A stretch of DNA of 64,000 nucleotides from Plicaturopsis crispa FD-325 SS-3 (GCA_000827205.1 KN832569.1:68328-132327); one strand, 5' to 3'; shown: positions 24,080 through 36,173, numbered from the stretch's first letter. Made by a program: numbers and translations. The notes: generated by a model from the letters alone, not told the origin.

Positions 24080-24660
24080 GATCTACAAGTCGATTCACAT
24101 GGCTTATATCAACATCTGCAGATAGTGTTCACGGCAAATGGTAGGTTTGGGACTTACTTTTAGATGGGATTGTCGAATCCTGTGAAGAGGAGTATCAACT
24201 CTATGAGAATCAAGACACCCGAAGGAAGCGGGCCCAACGAGTTCAAACCGTACGTTCACTGTACCGCGACTGTACCGCTGAGGTCCTGGACAAGTTTTAC
24301 GAGTAAGTAGAAATAGAGTGTCGACTTCAAAATGACGACCTACAAGTTGTTGAAATCCAGGTAAAAACATGACTTTGACGCGTCAATCTGACTCGACGCG
24401 TCCGCGGACAAACGCGCGCGGTTTGGCGACAAGCCTAAGCACAACGACTCACAGGACTAGGTAAGGATGATATATTCCATAGCTGCCACACGGACTAGAA
24501 ACGCAAACAAGCGGGGAGCAATATACGAGAGTAAACGAGTGTACCGGGTAACCACAATCACAGAAATGAACGAGCGACGGGTATAGATAGGCGACAGAAA
24601 ACGGCGAGAAAGGTGCATTTTTTGAACACCAAGTGTCCTGCAACAAGAAAATCGGTGCGA
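24080..24660. other. Intergenic
   Basis: 581 bp between the 5' end of the PhzF gene and the 3' end of CDC12, so it holds the PhzF promoter. I see no coding frame, RNA gene or repeat. Confidence 0.5.
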
Positions 24661-26088
24661 TTATCTCCGGCCGGTGCCCCTGCCGTATCCAACCTGCAGG
24701 TTGTCGAGCTCGGCCTCGAGCTGCTTGATAGCGCTGTGCGCGAGCTCCAAGTCCTTGTTGAGACGGTCGCGCTCGGCAATAAGCTGGAAGCAAGTCAATT
24801 AGTATCTATGTACTTGGCATGGGTCGGTTGATGGTGACTTACATGCTGCTCCCATTGCCTGAACCGGCTCTCCTCGGCCTTGACCTGTTCTGTGAAGCGT
24901 TTCCGCAGCTGCTCTTCCTCCTCCTTGAATTTCGGGTTGTCGAGCTTCTTGACTTTCGGCTCGCCGAATTTGCGCGTCTCCATCTGCTGCTGGCGGTAGT
25001 TCTCGTAGTGCGAATCCTCACTGGTCGAGATCAAATCCAGCATGTGCGTGCGGATCAACAGCGACCGCAGCTTGCGGAAATCGCAGTGGTTTTCGTTCTC
25101 GACTGGAAACTATGGTCAGAGTACGGTCTACTACGGCGTATCACCTGAAGGCATACCTTCAGCCACACCCCAGAGGTATTCACGGCCCTTCACGATGCGG
25201 CCATCCGGTGTCTGCACATCCTCAGTGGACCCAATGATCGAGAAGGGGATAGCATCGGTGAGGATGCGCGCGTGCTCAGCGCTGGGCTCGTCATCAGCCT
25301 CAACCGGAGGTTGGTAGATGCGGATGCTTTGCGCAGCAATAACCTCGCGTATACGCTGCTTGAACGTAAAGAGGTCATTTTGCGTCAGGGTGTCAGCCTT
25401 GGCGACAACGGGAATAAGGTTGACGCGTGTTCCAAGACGCTTCATGATTTCGATGTCCAATGGCTTCAGGCTGCGGGATGTGTCAGTAGCTGACACAGTG
25501 AGCATAACTCTAAAACGCGTACGTGTGGCCGGTGGGACGAATGAAGTACAAGCACGCGTGGACCCTCAAGTCTGTCTTCTCGTTTCGCTGGGGCTGCTGC
25601 TCCTGACGCATATATGCCTCGTGCTGGTCGTCAATGAAGTCGACTATGGGGCTCCACGAGTCGCGGTTGTTGACATAGTCGCCAAAGCCAGGTGTGTCGA
25701 TCACAGTGAGCTTGACTTTGAACTGCTTCTCCTCCAGCTCGGCCTTGATGATCTCCACCTCAGTCAGCTTGTCGAGCTGCTTAAAGTGACGCTTCGAGTA
25801 GTTCTTGGGCGCGGACAACTCGGTAGAGAACAACGTGTTGATCAACGTCGTTTTTCCGAGTCCAGATTCGCCTGGTCGCGTTCAGTATCATTAAAGACAG
25901 CAGCTGGCACGAAATACTCACCGACCACCATGATAGTGAAGTGGGCACCACGCTTAGCGACGATCTTGTGTTTCTGTGAAACGAACGACATGCACGGTCA
26001 GTACTCGCAGCCCAAAGTACCACTCATGGATGCAAACCTGGTTGGGGAGGTTGGCGATACCAATGCCATCTGCGAGGGGGGCGGCCAT
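24661..26088 (-). CDS. CDC12: Septin Cdc12
   Basis: Six exons, complement(24661..24783, 24843..25102, 25157..25470, 25523..25871, 25922..25973, 26038..26088), give 382 residues. Septins are GTP-binding proteins that form filaments and rings at septa and, in basidiomycetes, at clamp and basidium necks. Landmarks are the short start [17 protein letters not shown], the P-loop [30 protein letters not shown] (G3), [11 protein letters not shown] (G4), the septin-unique element around [18 protein letters not shown], and a C-terminal coiled coil from [20 protein letters not shown]. The short N-terminus, [10 protein letters not shown] and the brief coiled coil favour Cdc12 over Cdc3, Cdc10 or Cdc11. 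It diverges from the TFIIIC subunit gene across 173 bp. Confidence 0.92.
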
Positions 26089-26261
26089 TTTGTTGGGCTG
26101 GATGAGGGGAAGGGCGACGGGGAAGGGGAAGGGGAAGAATGCGAAATTGTGGTTTTGGGAACCGAGAAGGGCGCTTGGAAAGTTGTCTCTATTTGGTATT
26201 TGTGGCGCTTCCCCGTTTCCCGCCTTCATGAACTCAGCAGAGCGGCGGCGGCATCGTACTC

Positions 26262-26934
26262 ATGCAAACTGCTCCTACGCTTGTCCCTGGCTATAAGCAA
26301 GTCGAGCAATTTGGACCGGACGAAGAGTACGAGGACGGCGAGGAGGTGTCCTATGTGACCCTGGACCTCGGAACCATCGAGCCAACGCTCGTGCCGAGCA
26401 CTTCGACTTACCGTCTCATCGTGAGCCCGTCCATAGTACTTGTAACGCGTCTCGTTATTTACTTTCAATCGAACACAGGGCTTGGACACGCCCACCCCTT
26501 TTCTTCAACTGTCAGGGACAGTGTTTAGAGGGCATCACGACGCGCTCCTCGGTACGGAGCTGCTTTTCTCAGACGGAAAGGGTACGCATTGTTTCATTTC
26601 GCGTGTCTGCCGGTCTGACCACCGTGCAGACGATGTCGACAGGAGCAAACGACATATATCATATGTCGCGACGACCGAACAACGCATCCGCTTCAGGGAG
26701 GTGCAGCTGAAGCCCAAAGCGTCCGCCGCAGACCCAGAAAAAGCGCGAAAGAATCTGGCCGACGACGTCGGCACCCTAAATCGAATAACGGGGAAGGATG
26801 TCCCGAAAACGCGTCGCAAAGGGAAGGGAAAGAACAAGGGCAAGGGGAAAGAAAAGGCCCAGGATCAAGATGCCATGGAAATCTCGGAACCCGACGAGAA
26901 GAATGACGACCCCATGGACGTAGCTGCTAGCTGA
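26262..26934 (+). CDS. TFIIIC triple-barrel subunit (Tfc7/GTF3C6-like)
   Basis: Three exons, join(26262..26420, 26479..26581, 26630..26934), give 188 residues. The triple-barrel domain of this small TFIIIC subunit dimerises with the Tfc1-type subunit in the tauA module that binds tRNA and 5S gene promoters. Visible are YVTLDLGTIEPTLVPSTSTY, RLIGLDTPTPFLQLSGTVFRG, DALLGTELLF and, after the last intron, HISYVATTEQRIRFREVQL, which together form the barrel strands. The tail is lysine-rich (TRRKGKGKNKGKGKEK) then acidic, low-complexity. Assignment rests on the strand pattern and motif order, so moderate confidence. Confidence 0.75.
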
Positions 26935-27268
26935 ACATCGTGATTCTCGAAAGTATATGCCTCTGTTGTAATCCTATGTGTTTGAAATAGATTGGGACGC
27001 TTACTATGAGTCAAACGTCCCGACGGATGGTGGTCGGCGCCGAGCGGACCCTCGACGCTATCCTGCTCATATTTTATCCATTGCTAGTACTGAGCTGAAA
27101 ACATTGAGATGCAGTGAATAGTTAAATTGAAATTAAGTGATTAGGAGAAGCTAGCCTGGTCGTGGTTTGTTGGGTCTACAGAATGATAACTCAGAATACA
27201 AGGGATGGTTGGTCCATAGGAGTCTCGGAGAACACGTTGGTGTTCGACCCCGTGCCACTCCGGTAGGT
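26935..27268. other. Intergenic, convergent
   Basis: 334 bp between the TFIIIC subunit stop and the 3' end of the small membrane-protein gene. AT-richer than the genes; no coding frame or repeat seen. Confidence 0.45.
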
Positions 27269-27586
27269 TCAATATTCCGGGCACACGCACATAACTATGC
27301 CTAAAAAGATGCCAGCAGGTATGCTGAGGATTTCCCGCACAACTGCGAGCGCAAAAATCAAAAAATGTCCGAAGTAACCAGTGAAGGGGACGTACGACAG
27401 CCAACCAAGGCAAGGATTGCAGTCGCCACGAAAAGAGCTATAGCTGCCAGGACAAGGGGGGATAAGAGAAGAAGGGCGACGCCGACACCGATGTAAGACA
27501 TTACAGAGCTGGATAGGGATAGAGCATTCACCCTCTAGGTGAGCCTCGTCGTACGCAGCACTGAACTCGACTTCGACGTACCCCAT
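27269..27586 (-). CDS. Small membrane protein with N-myristoylation-type start, copy 1
   Basis: Three exons, complement(27269..27342, 27396..27508, 27582..27586), give 63 residues. Exon 1 is only ATGGG before GTACGTC. The protein starts MGSVMSYIGVGVALLLL, which matches the MGxxxS N-myristoylation consensus, and is followed by a long hydrophobic stretch (residues 8-38), then LVREILSIPAGIFLGIVMCVCPEY with a second hydrophobic segment and two Cys near the end. The same gene plan (ATGGG exon, GTACG donor, MGxxxS start, hydrophobic Cys-containing body) recurs at 30056-30341 and 56663-57028. Function unknown; a lipid-anchored or integral membrane peptide is inferred. Splice sites were placed by hand, so exact ends are less certain. 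Confidence 0.6.
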   Translation of the reverse strand: MGYVEVEFSAAYDEAHLEGECSIPIQLCNVLHRCRRRPSSLIPPCPGSYSSFRGDCNPCLGWLSYVPFTGYFGHFLIFALAVVREILSIPAGIFLGIVMCVCPEY

Positions 27587-28098
27587 GATTGATGCGTGTG
27601 GTGGGAGGGTCGAAGAGTTTAGTTTTTGGGACTGGAGTATAAGCGGTTTTGGTGCGCAGAGGATGGAGGAGGAATAACCGCCTTGGGGGCTCATAAGTGT
27701 CGGGCTCAGTGCTCGGAACGGCTTTCCTGTATTCTGAGGCGTCTTCATAAGGGCGTAATGACAAAGGTAGGCTGCGGCGTTCGAGGGGTCTCGGAATCTT
27801 GTGGCGCCGTATGTCGAGTTTAACGAAAAGGCTAGGCAAGACAGTGAGTATAACGGGTGGAGAGACAAGGCCGGGCGGCAAACGTGGGGGGTGCAAGCAT
27901 AACCGCGCGGTAACTGTCCCACAGAAGGGACGGCGACTGTGATCTGCACGAGTTGTGTATTCATGACTGCCGTCGTGGGTACAATTCGAAGGACAAAAGA
28001 AAACAACTATCCCAATGTTAATCATGTTCCTATCTGCTAACACATGAGCGAGTCGTTCGTCTGAAATATATCGACGTACCGCGCTGAACCTAACCTCT
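27587..28098. other. Intergenic
   Basis: 512 bp holding the promoter of the small membrane-protein gene and the 3' flank of the SET gene. A long open frame on the minus strand crosses it, but it overlaps the small gene's introns and shows no family pattern. Confidence 0.45.
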
Positions 28099-29271
28099 CT
28101 AGGAAAGCACGGGATCCAACCCTTTAAAAGCCTTCAAACCGTACGAGTCCTCTCCTTCCACAGTCAGCATTGACTTCTTAGCCTTCTTCATCCACCGCAC
28201 GCCTTCCGCAAAGTCAAGCTGGTGCATAAAAAACGAGGCCGCGTACATCTGCATCTGCACCGAAGCCGCCACCAAGCCCTCTTCTTCGACATATTTCATG
28301 GCATTGAGCACACGCTTCTTGGACATGCCCGTGGATGCTGCGCTGGTAGCGGACCTAGCACTAATCTCCGCTATTTCTTCGCGTCGTGCGTCAGAGCGTT
28401 GAACAGCCTGCGCAGGGAGGGTGCACGTGTTGCAGGTACAGGTGAATTTGTGTATGTCCAACAGGCGCTTCTGGCGTTCTGCGCGGCTCGCTACAAGACT
28501 GGCGTACGATATGGTGATTTCTGCGTCCTTGGGTATATCCCGCACAGCCCAAAACTGGCCACAGTATGGCGCGAACGAGAAAAAGTAGTTCGCGGAGGGG
28601 CAACAATCGTGGTTTGCGCGAGACAACGTCGGGAAGCACCCCAAGAAGTCGTTATCGGGGTCCGGCTCCTCGGTAATGTCGATGGGGAGGAAATTGGTGG
28701 TCAGGATCCCGAAGACCACGTCGTAATCGCTGCCGTACGAATTCTTCAGGGCCATGAGCGCCTGTCGAGAACTACCGGAGAGCCCAGAGATCGCGGCGCG
28801 ATGGAAGATGCCATTGGCCTCGTTCTGGTCGGGAGCGCAATATCGACGCCGTCTCGATGCATACACTGGCCTCTCCATCATGATGAGCTCGCCAGCCTTG
28901 ATCAGCCTGTTCGCAAACATGCCGACGCCTTTCCCAGGTGCGAGCTCCACACGAAAAGGGCGTGGGCTCGGCATAACGGGGGGCGGCTGCGACCAGACCG
29001 GCCACTTTGCAATTTTCTTCACGCTCGCAAGTGTATCCACGAAGACCATGTCTGCTGGGCGCCCGGCGGGAAGGTATAGGAAGTGCGACGATTCGGGAAG
29101 CCGAATGTCGGCTCGGACAATGCACGGACTGGTGGAATACACGCAAGTAGTATTCATGATTGCAGCAGATTGGCTGCTGGGCGTACTCTGCGGTGCACGC
29201 ACTGGTGAGGGTGGCTTGTCGCCAAACTGTTTCTGTGACCGAGTTCCGTTCTTCAAAAAGCCGCGTTTCAT
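28099..29271 (-). CDS. SET-domain protein (SMYD-like)
   Basis: Single-exon gene of 390 residues. The SET fold starts at FRVELAPGKGVGMFANRLIKAGELIMMERPVY (GxG motif for SAM), continues through GCFPTLSRANHDCCPSANYFFSF (the NHxxxPN-like signature, here NHDCCPSAN) and FWAVRDIPKDAEITISYASL (the ELxxDY-like end with ISY). A post-SET-like cysteine cluster follows: KFTCTCNTCTLP. The remainder is helical and may form the C-terminal domain of SMYD-type proteins. Such fungal SET proteins methylate lysines of histone or non-histone targets, but no target can be assigned. The first 90 residues are poorly conserved and the true start may lie at an internal Met. There are no introns, unlike most neighbours. 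Confidence 0.75.
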   Translation of the reverse strand: MKRGFLKNGTRSQKQFGDKPPSPVRAPQSTPSSQSAAIMNTTCVYSTSPCIVRADIRLPESSHFLYLPAGRPADMVFVDTLASVKKIAKWPVWSQPPPVMPSPRPFRVELAPGKGVGMFANRLIKAGELIMMERPVYASRRRRYCAPDQNEANGIFHRAAISGLSGSSRQALMALKNSYGSDYDVVFGILTTNFLPIDITEEPDPDNDFLGCFPTLSRANHDCCPSANYFFSFAPYCGQFWAVRDIPKDAEITISYASLVASRAERQKRLLDIHKFTCTCNTCTLPAQAVQRSDARREEIAEISARSATSAASTGMSKKRVLNAMKYVEEEGLVAASVQMQMYAASFFMHQLDFAEGVRWMKKAKKSMLTVEGEDSYGLKAFKGLDPVLS

Positions 29272-30055
29272 CGTCTATGATCGTGACAAAAGGATAAGCA
29301 TTGGGATTACAATAGTTAGTGTACAGGTAGTTTTCGACTCACCGATTGCACTCGTATGCGAGACTGATTGCCTGGTAGGAGGACTCCTGCCCATGACCAC
29401 GGTGACCTGGGTTGATTTTATCTACGCCCATAGAATACAACTGCGCATTCCCCCTTGCCTCACGTCTTGCTGCGCAGTTGCCTTCTATCCAAGAGATCCT
29501 CCCAAAGCCATCGTCCGAAGTGGAAGGAGCCTTGCGTCCGGACTCAACAGTGCCTAGATAGTTTATGGAACTACCATAGCAGGCGAATTCGTAGCCATCG
29601 TGAAGTACGCGAGTACCGTATTCGAGTTGTCCGTCGTGCTTGGCTGTAACTGCGGTTTGATTCCTCCTACCTCGAGGCTTTTAAAGGAGCGAGGATGGCA
29701 ACTGGATGGCAGCATGCAGCGGCCAACGTTCAAATGTTTGGGCGTCTGACAGAGCCGCTTTCAAGTTGGAGCCGCCACATTCGCGCCTAATGAGGGTGGC
29801 GTGACACAGCTCTCGTAAACATGTGCGCCACAATTTCACGCGACGTGGCTGAAGCCCAAGCAGTACCAAGTTGGTAGAAAGAAAATATCGATGTCCTCAA
29901 GAGTAAATATATGCCATGTCCGGGATAGTTCATAGGTGCATATGTGGTCCCGCTCCAGTAGTGCAAGTGAAGAAGCATAAGCATAGGGTTCGCAAACATA
30001 GGGCACGGTAGACACGGTACGTAGTGGGAAGCGAAGAAAGAGCACCAGACTAGCG
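29272..30055. other. Intergenic
   Basis: 784 bp upstream of the SET gene and downstream of small membrane-protein copy 2. Open frames here are extensions of frames antisense to the SET gene. No family, RNA gene or repeat recognised. Confidence 0.45.
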
Positions 30056-30341
30056 CTATTCATACGCTAGCGCGTCAAGGTCCCCTCCGCATGTCAGTAT
30101 GTAGAAGAGGCAGCAGAAGATACCCTTGATACCTGTGGACGAGCGCAAATATTAGGCAACCAGATCGCACGGCGTAGGTGAGGTATCAAATGCCCTTACC
30201 ATAGAAGAGGGTCATTATTACGGTGGCAGTCCCACAGAGAATTCCACGACCGATGCACGAGATGATGGAGCTGGTACTGCACGGTCAGTATATGTATTAT
30301 GAAGTACAGTCACAAGCGAGGATTTGGAGGACGTACCCCAT
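30056..30341 (-). CDS. Small cysteine-rich membrane protein with MG start, copy 2
   Basis: Three exons, complement(30056..30132, 30200..30276, 30337..30341), give 52 residues. Exon 1 is ATGGG before GTACGTCC. The product starts MGTSSIISCIGRGILCG and continues as one hydrophobic body with GIKGIFCCLFYILTCGG, then a short acidic end, DLDALAYE. It has five Cys, two adjacent, and Gly2 followed by small polar residues, so myristoylation plus palmitoylation at the membrane is plausible. The SCIGxxI motif is shared with the copy at 56663-57028 (SCIGGIF). Too short for most gene finders. Function unknown; membrane association is inferred from composition. Confidence 0.6.
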
Positions 30342-30793
30342 TAATAACTAGTGACAGGAGATGTAGCTTATCGAGACTGAGTGCAGCGCTAGACTGATTC
30401 GGGTTGTGGAGGAGATTGTAAGACGTTGAGTGGCCAGCTGGCTATAAGGATCAGCCATAGGGACAATCCAGCGACAACCTCTTGTATTCTTTCGAGTACA
30501 CGTTGAATACGTGTGCCAGAAACGACGCAAAGTGGTGGGCGTTTACAACGCACTACATGTGGCGAAGAGGACAACAGAAGCTTCGAGAAGAGCGCTGAAA
30601 CATGGTCGCAGAGAACAAGAAAACAACGGCGTTCGAGATGCTGAAGACGCCGTGCAGCGTGTAGGCAACTTCAGGTTTGCCGTTACAGCATCATGTACTG
30701 AATCGTGTTCTTTGGCGCTTCCTCACCCTTGTCGAGTCAAACATCAAAGGTCAGCGAGTCAAGACTAAACGAGAACACTTGAAAGACACACAA
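30342..30793. other. Intergenic
   Basis: 452 bp between the 5' end of small membrane-protein copy 2 and the 3' end of the BNR gene. No gene or repeat seen. Confidence 0.45.
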
Positions 30794-32869
30794 TTATACC
30801 CCGCTGACATCAAGGTCCCACACTTGTACCTCTCCTTCATTCACAAGGTACACGCTCAGCACCCCATCCGCCTGCAACCGTGTCCGGTCAAACAGGGGCT
30901 CTGCCCCACAGCCTCGCGGTACCTCCCACACGACGTGCCAGTCGCGGAAATGGCCTGCAGCAGTGGAGGCGAGAATGCTCAGCGCGGTGGAGACGTTGGT
31001 GAATGCGTCAGAAGAGGGGCCGAGCAGCGCATTGGAGGGGAGCAGGGCGAGAAGGGTTGCGGGTGTCGAAGTGTCGGTCTGTGTGGCAGATGCAGGGAGA
31101 GCGACGAGCTTCCCGCGTTTGCCGATGACTGTCGGCGTCTGCGTGATGTTGTTGACGCTTGGGGGGTCCAGGGTCAGTGGGAGCGCCGTGCGCGTCCAGT
31201 GCGCGCTCGTGCTCCGCCAGTAGTGGTACCTACAGTCTCATGTGAGCGAACGTGCGATCAGATTATAGTGAGTACTCTTCTACCAGCGTTCCGTGCCAGT
31301 CGTGTTCTCTCGGTTCAGTACATGAACGCGTCCCTCATCATCGACGGTCTGTGCCTCCTGGTTCAAAATTCCCCTAGATAGATGACGAAGCGCATGTGCT
31401 AAGCAGCCGAGAACAAGCACTGCTGCCCACAGAACAGCTTACCCGTACTTTGGGATCCCGAACATCGTGATCCCCGCTGAGGCGGGCACGATCGTGCGCG
31501 GTATCCCCCCGTCGGCATCGGATATATCGATAGCATTTGCGGGCATCTGTGCGGAGACGTTCGTAGGTGCAGGATCGAGCGATGCAATGCGCTGGCCCCA
31601 GTTATTACGCCACGTCCTCCCCAAGTCCGAGCTATGCGCATAGTTCATATCGTGATTCTTTGAGGAAACCGGGGCGTCAATCAACACGAGTAGTGCAGCG
31701 AAGGAGTCATTTAAGGACGTACATTCTCAGGGCCATTAGGCCCGGCCTCGACCGCCACGTTCTGCCCTACGTCGTTCACATAATCACGATACGTCCTGCG
31801 AACTCTTTGTCAGTCCCCCCCGCACACGCATTCGCCAGAAGTGCATATATCCACACCAGGTGACATGCAGCACCCCCTGCGCGTCAAAGTCGAGGCCATT
31901 GATATAGGCATTATCTGATTGCACCTCGGTGAGCTTGCGCATACACTGCAGCTGCGTCAACGCACTGTTTACACCCTGATTCTTCCGTCAGTATCTAGTA
32001 TTCGCCAGCTATTGTGTGCATACCTCCAGATAACGCCCTACCTGCGACCACGCGCCCGTCTGGGGCGTGTAGAGGTAGATCCAGTCGTCGCCGAGACCAG
32101 AACGCCCCACGCGCAGCTCAAGGAACAGGTCTGCTTCGTCGCTGGCATTTCGCGGCGGCACGGAAAGGAAGCGCGGATACGTGACGTTGCTGAAATACGT
32201 CGATTTGTTTAGCGTTTCGAGCCCCGGGAGATGGTCCTATACGCGTATGAGGGGTGAACATTCATGTACCATTTCACAAGATGAGAGCAAGCCTCACAAG
32301 TGTCCCTGCAGGTGCAAAGATGTCGGATGTCCAGGGCGTGTTTGCTGGATTAGATGCAACACCCGCTCTGGACACACGGTAGTTCAGATTGTTGTCGTGC
32401 TGATCAAACGCGAGATGGATGGTGCCATCCCCGCGCGAAACGCCCATCGTGATGCTGCAGAAGTCGACGCAATCAGGATCCCAAGTGAGGAGACATGTAG
32501 ATAACCATGCTTGCACGTTGTGCCCATCGTCGTCCGTCTGGTTGTAGTCCGTGAGCCTGAATGTCTCCCAGTCCGACGAGGCACTCAGCGCGCGGCGTGC
32601 AACAGACGCGTGCCGCACGGACGCGTTCGCGGAGTCAGACGCCCATAAAACGGCGTACTGGTAGCCTGTGCGCAATCAGCGTTTGCATATGCAGTGATTA
32701 CGCGCGACGTACCGTTCAGGGTTGTGATCGGGTCCTGCTGGAACGATTCGCCATTCAACCTGTTCACGGTCTGCGGATCCGCGCCGAGCGTCGTCTTCCT
32801 AATGACACGGATGCCTTCAGCCAGAGCACATAGTTCCAGCAGAAACAGCGGTATGAATGAGAGCATCAT
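30794..32869 (-). CDS. Secreted BNR-repeat (sialidase-like propeller) enzyme
   Basis: Multi-exon gene with a signal peptide, MMLSFIPLFLLELCALAEG. The body matches the BNR-repeat family typified by the LHVTWTYRDYVNDVGQN..NHDMNYAHSSDLGRTWRNNWGQ segment, which holds an Asp-box-like SSDLGRTW and a wide spread of Trp and Asn. Other landmarks are GYQYAVLWASDSANASVRHASVARRAL, IHLAFDQHDNNLNYRVSRAG, DDWIYLYTPQTGAWSQ and YHYWRSTSAHWTRTAL. It ends VQVWDLDVSGV. Several NxT/S sites fit secretion. The family is a beta-propeller found among polysaccharide-degrading enzymes of wood- and litter-decay fungi; the substrate is unknown. At least seven exons; boundaries were only partly refined. Confidence 0.75.
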
Positions 32870-33708
32870 TCCGAGCGGTGCCCGAGGAAATGCCGAGGAT
32901 GCATGGGTTATATTCTGGCGGGCTCACGGGACGGTGTGTCCGCTGTCTGCGTCACGCGATGAGTATGTGCGAGGATCGTAGAGAGCTTCGGAGTGTGTAC
33001 CTGCATGTTTTTGTACCATGGCGGCTCGGTTCCGCGACCCAGTGAGGATCACGAGGGCTGCCGCTGAGGCGCCAGTGTCAAGTGATGGTCCAACTTCAAG
33101 TTATCGAGAGATGCCTTTCTTACTTACTGCCAATCTTGTTTGGCATCATCTGTGCAGCCAAACAACGCAATGTCTCGATTTGGCCTTCAATTTGCCACGT
33201 TTCCTCGAAATCTTCAGTTTGCACCATTACATTTGCACGAGTCTTTCTTTGTGATCCATGATCCCTCTCCTTGTCGACGCTGGATATGAGATATGGCCGA
33301 GCGCTGCTGCAAGTGCAAGGACACGCGGCGCCTTCTGGACATACAAGTTGCCGTCGCGGAGCGTTCGAAATTCGGGAGCGGCGTCCGGGCGCCGTTTTGT
33401 GAAATGTCTGACTAGCATGGGCATGGCATGGCATCCATTCTCGTAGACTCGGTGTTTTCTCTCCGTCCAACACGTGTATCGGCCTCCAACTGGTAGAACG
33501 GCGAAGGATGTGTCGCGACTTCTATTTGGTAAGTTTCTGTTACACGAAAGCGCGTCGTTTAACTCGAACCATCAAGCTTCCAGCGATGTTTTCTACACAG
33601 CAATTTTATAGTCTTTTCTCTCTGTTTGAACCACTTATCCACGTCTAGCCATCACCTTGAACGCCCAGTCACGTTCCACTCTTTTTACCCTGCACGACTT
33701 TTCGGACA
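32870..33708. other. Intergenic
   Basis: 839 bp between the divergent 5' ends of the BNR gene and DUF3433 copy A, so it holds both promoters. No coding frame with a family pattern; pyrimidine-rich stretches near 33600-33680 fit a fungal promoter. Confidence 0.5.
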
Positions 33709-36173
33709 ATGCGTAGTGCCTTCTTCCGCTTTATGAGCCCGAGGAATCATTCTCCTCGTAACGGAGGGCATCACGCCGACAATATCTATCTAAAAGAATT
33801 CCCAGTTGCAAGCAATGGATCGACATCCAGTTTGCTCACTCAGTCAAATCATGCAAAGGGCGGAGGACTGTTTCGACCATGGAACCTCACGAAACCGGTC
33901 GGTTTGGCCGTCGTGGCCTCCTTGGTAGTCCTTGGGATTGCAATACTGCTGTTATACTTCCTGCCGGATCGAGGTTTTGGTAAGTAAACACGCACTATTC
34001 CGTGAATAAACGCTTACTGACAATCATGCTAGGTGAAGTCAACACGTATGTGCCCTGTCCAATTCGCGATGTCCACACTGATCACCGCTTTCCCCAGGTC
34101 TAACAAGTATCAGCACTATATATGGTCCATACCGCCAGTCGCAGCCACTGTTGGACTAGCAGCCATCCTATCCTCCATAGATTACTCCCTGAAGCGGCTG
34201 CAACCCTTCATGGACTTAATTGGGGGCGATGCGTCTGCAGACCGTACGCTCCTTCTAGACTATATCAGCATTCCGCGGTATATCGTGTGGACATACGCGT
34301 TGAGAAATCGGCATTGGGTGGTAGCATGCAGGTGCGTCAGTGTAACACGGAATCGGTATCGCATGATTTGCTCATCGGGACGCAGCACACTAGCAACACT
34401 TCTCTCTACGGTGGTTTCTCCTTTGGCATCATCCCTTTTTACCGTCCACGCGACCTACGTCAATTCGCCCGTACCTGTCACGTTAGCGCAGGAGGTGGGA
34501 CAGCCTGGTGCGACTTCTATTCCTGTTGAAGGTGCTGTACACGCTGATACTCTCACAGATGGCTGGGACGATCTACTCCCGGCGTACACCGCCACTAGTA
34601 CGCTTTCTTCTCTCTTTTCCACCAATCGAAAGATGCCTTCGTACACTACGAGTGGCTACGTGGTCCCGCAAATTGACGTTGGCGGAGCTGATGTAGTAAA
34701 TGCGTCCATGTGGGGCACCATGCCGTGCATTCGGATTAGCGCTAACTGCGAAGCTACCACCGTCACGTACAAGAATACATCGGCATCGAATACTGGCAAC
34801 CCTTGGACAGCCCATGTCAAGGGCAATCAAACGGGGACTAATTACGGCTCCTATGCACTTCCGTACGTGCTTTTGGTTCCCATTATACGCGCCATCTGTA
34901 ATATCTTTCTGTTGTAACAGCTCTGTTGGCACCACACAATTGTAGGTGTCGCATCTACTGGGTGATAATATCGGCTAACCTGTTATCAGCAACGCTACCG
35001 TGGGCTCTTACAACGGACAAACAGACCCTGCGTTGCAGACTTTCATATACTACATGTTCACGCCGCAGAAGAACACTTCAACGACAAATGCTACCGCAGT
35101 CGGGCCTCCGAATTTCTTTCTTGTGAGTCACCTGTGCACTTGATCAGTACTATTCGCACCCTGACGTCCACTTAAGATGGCTTGCAATCCCACCGCGCAA
35201 ATAGTGCAGGCCGAAACATACATCGTTGCAAATACGATGGCTGTTTCTATAGGGTCTACGTCGCACGCACAAAATCTCAGTTTTCTGCACGGGCCGACGT
35301 CGCACAATGGCTTCTATTTCGCCCCGTCGTCGTACGGGCCCATCGTAGAGCAGCGGCGGGAAGCGTTGATGTTTGCTCTCGTGTCTGTCATGTACCAAGT
35401 AAGCCATACTTCGGTGTTCCCAATGTGCTGTGATTCACTAAAAAGGTACTTGTTGTATTGTAGTCGGCGCTCAAATTTGACGGCGGCCTTTCTGCGGCAT
35501 ATTCCAGTCAAGGACTTTATAATTTAAGTGAGTCCCCGGCAGCTCTTATACTCATCAAAACAAATAGCTCACTGCTGTCTTTCATCTCATAGCAAGTACC
35601 ATTTACGAAGACGTGAGGCACTTTTGTATCACGAAGCAGTACGGGACACTGATTTATTCCCTCGCGTCACAGTACCTCACACTCTTTGCTTTTCAAAACT
35701 ATCTTCGACCCGCGTCGAATAATCAGACAAAAGTAACAATGATGGTGAATAAACGAATCACCGTCCTCACTTTCACCACGTCCTCCGCATTGGCGATCTC
35801 ACTATGTCTCTTCCTCATCGCCGCGCTGCTGCTTGCAGCCCTTGTCGGTCACTGGCGCGCCGCGCACCTCATCCCCCTGCGCACCGACCCCGGATCGCTC
35901 ATGGGCAGCGGCCTTCTCCTCGGCGGAGACGTAGCGACGCTGCTGGACGACCCACACGCATCGCTTAAGGAGATAAAGACGCGGCTTCGGGGGCAGCGCT
36001 GGACGATTGCGAATGGCAAGATTTGCGCTGTGGGAGGCCTTGGGGTAGCGGACCCAAGAGCGCGAGGGGGCGTAATGGATGATCAGTCATCATTGTACTC
36101 CGCTAATCCAGAGGCGGGGGGATTCCATAAGATTCCGGACAACGACCCTTTCTCTCCCAGGCTTTCTCCCTAA
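33709..36173 (+). CDS. Polytopic membrane protein, DUF3433-like, copy A
   Basis: Multi-exon gene whose product has a hydrophilic N-terminus, a membrane segment (VGLAVVASLVVLGIAILLLYFL), then KYQHYIWSIPPVAATVGLAAI and a conserved block SLKRLQPFMDLIGGDASADRTLLLDYISIPRYIVW. Next come a further helical pair (STVVSPLASSLFTVHA), a long extracytoplasmic domain with many NxT/S sites and conserved EQRREALMFALVSVMYQ, a last membrane segment (SALAISLCLFLIAALLLAALVGHWRA) and a cytosolic tail with LGGDVATLLDDP. The LQPF/Y..LLLDY block recalls DUF3433. A 13-nt exon (GEVNT junction) is shared in position with copy B at 42332-44779. Function unknown. Confidence 0.7.

Noticed and set aside
25318-26358. Long plus-strand open frame (346 codons) opposite CDC12
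   Set aside because: It is antisense to conserved septin exons and introns, and its translation has no family pattern.
27269-28006. A 245-codon minus-strand open frame
   Set aside because: It runs through the introns of the small membrane-protein gene and its promoter; the spliced model gives a coherent protein that matches two other loci.
28222-29557. Plus-strand open frames of 285 and 267 codons
   Set aside because: Antisense to the SET-domain gene, which has clear conserved motifs; the frames show no domain.
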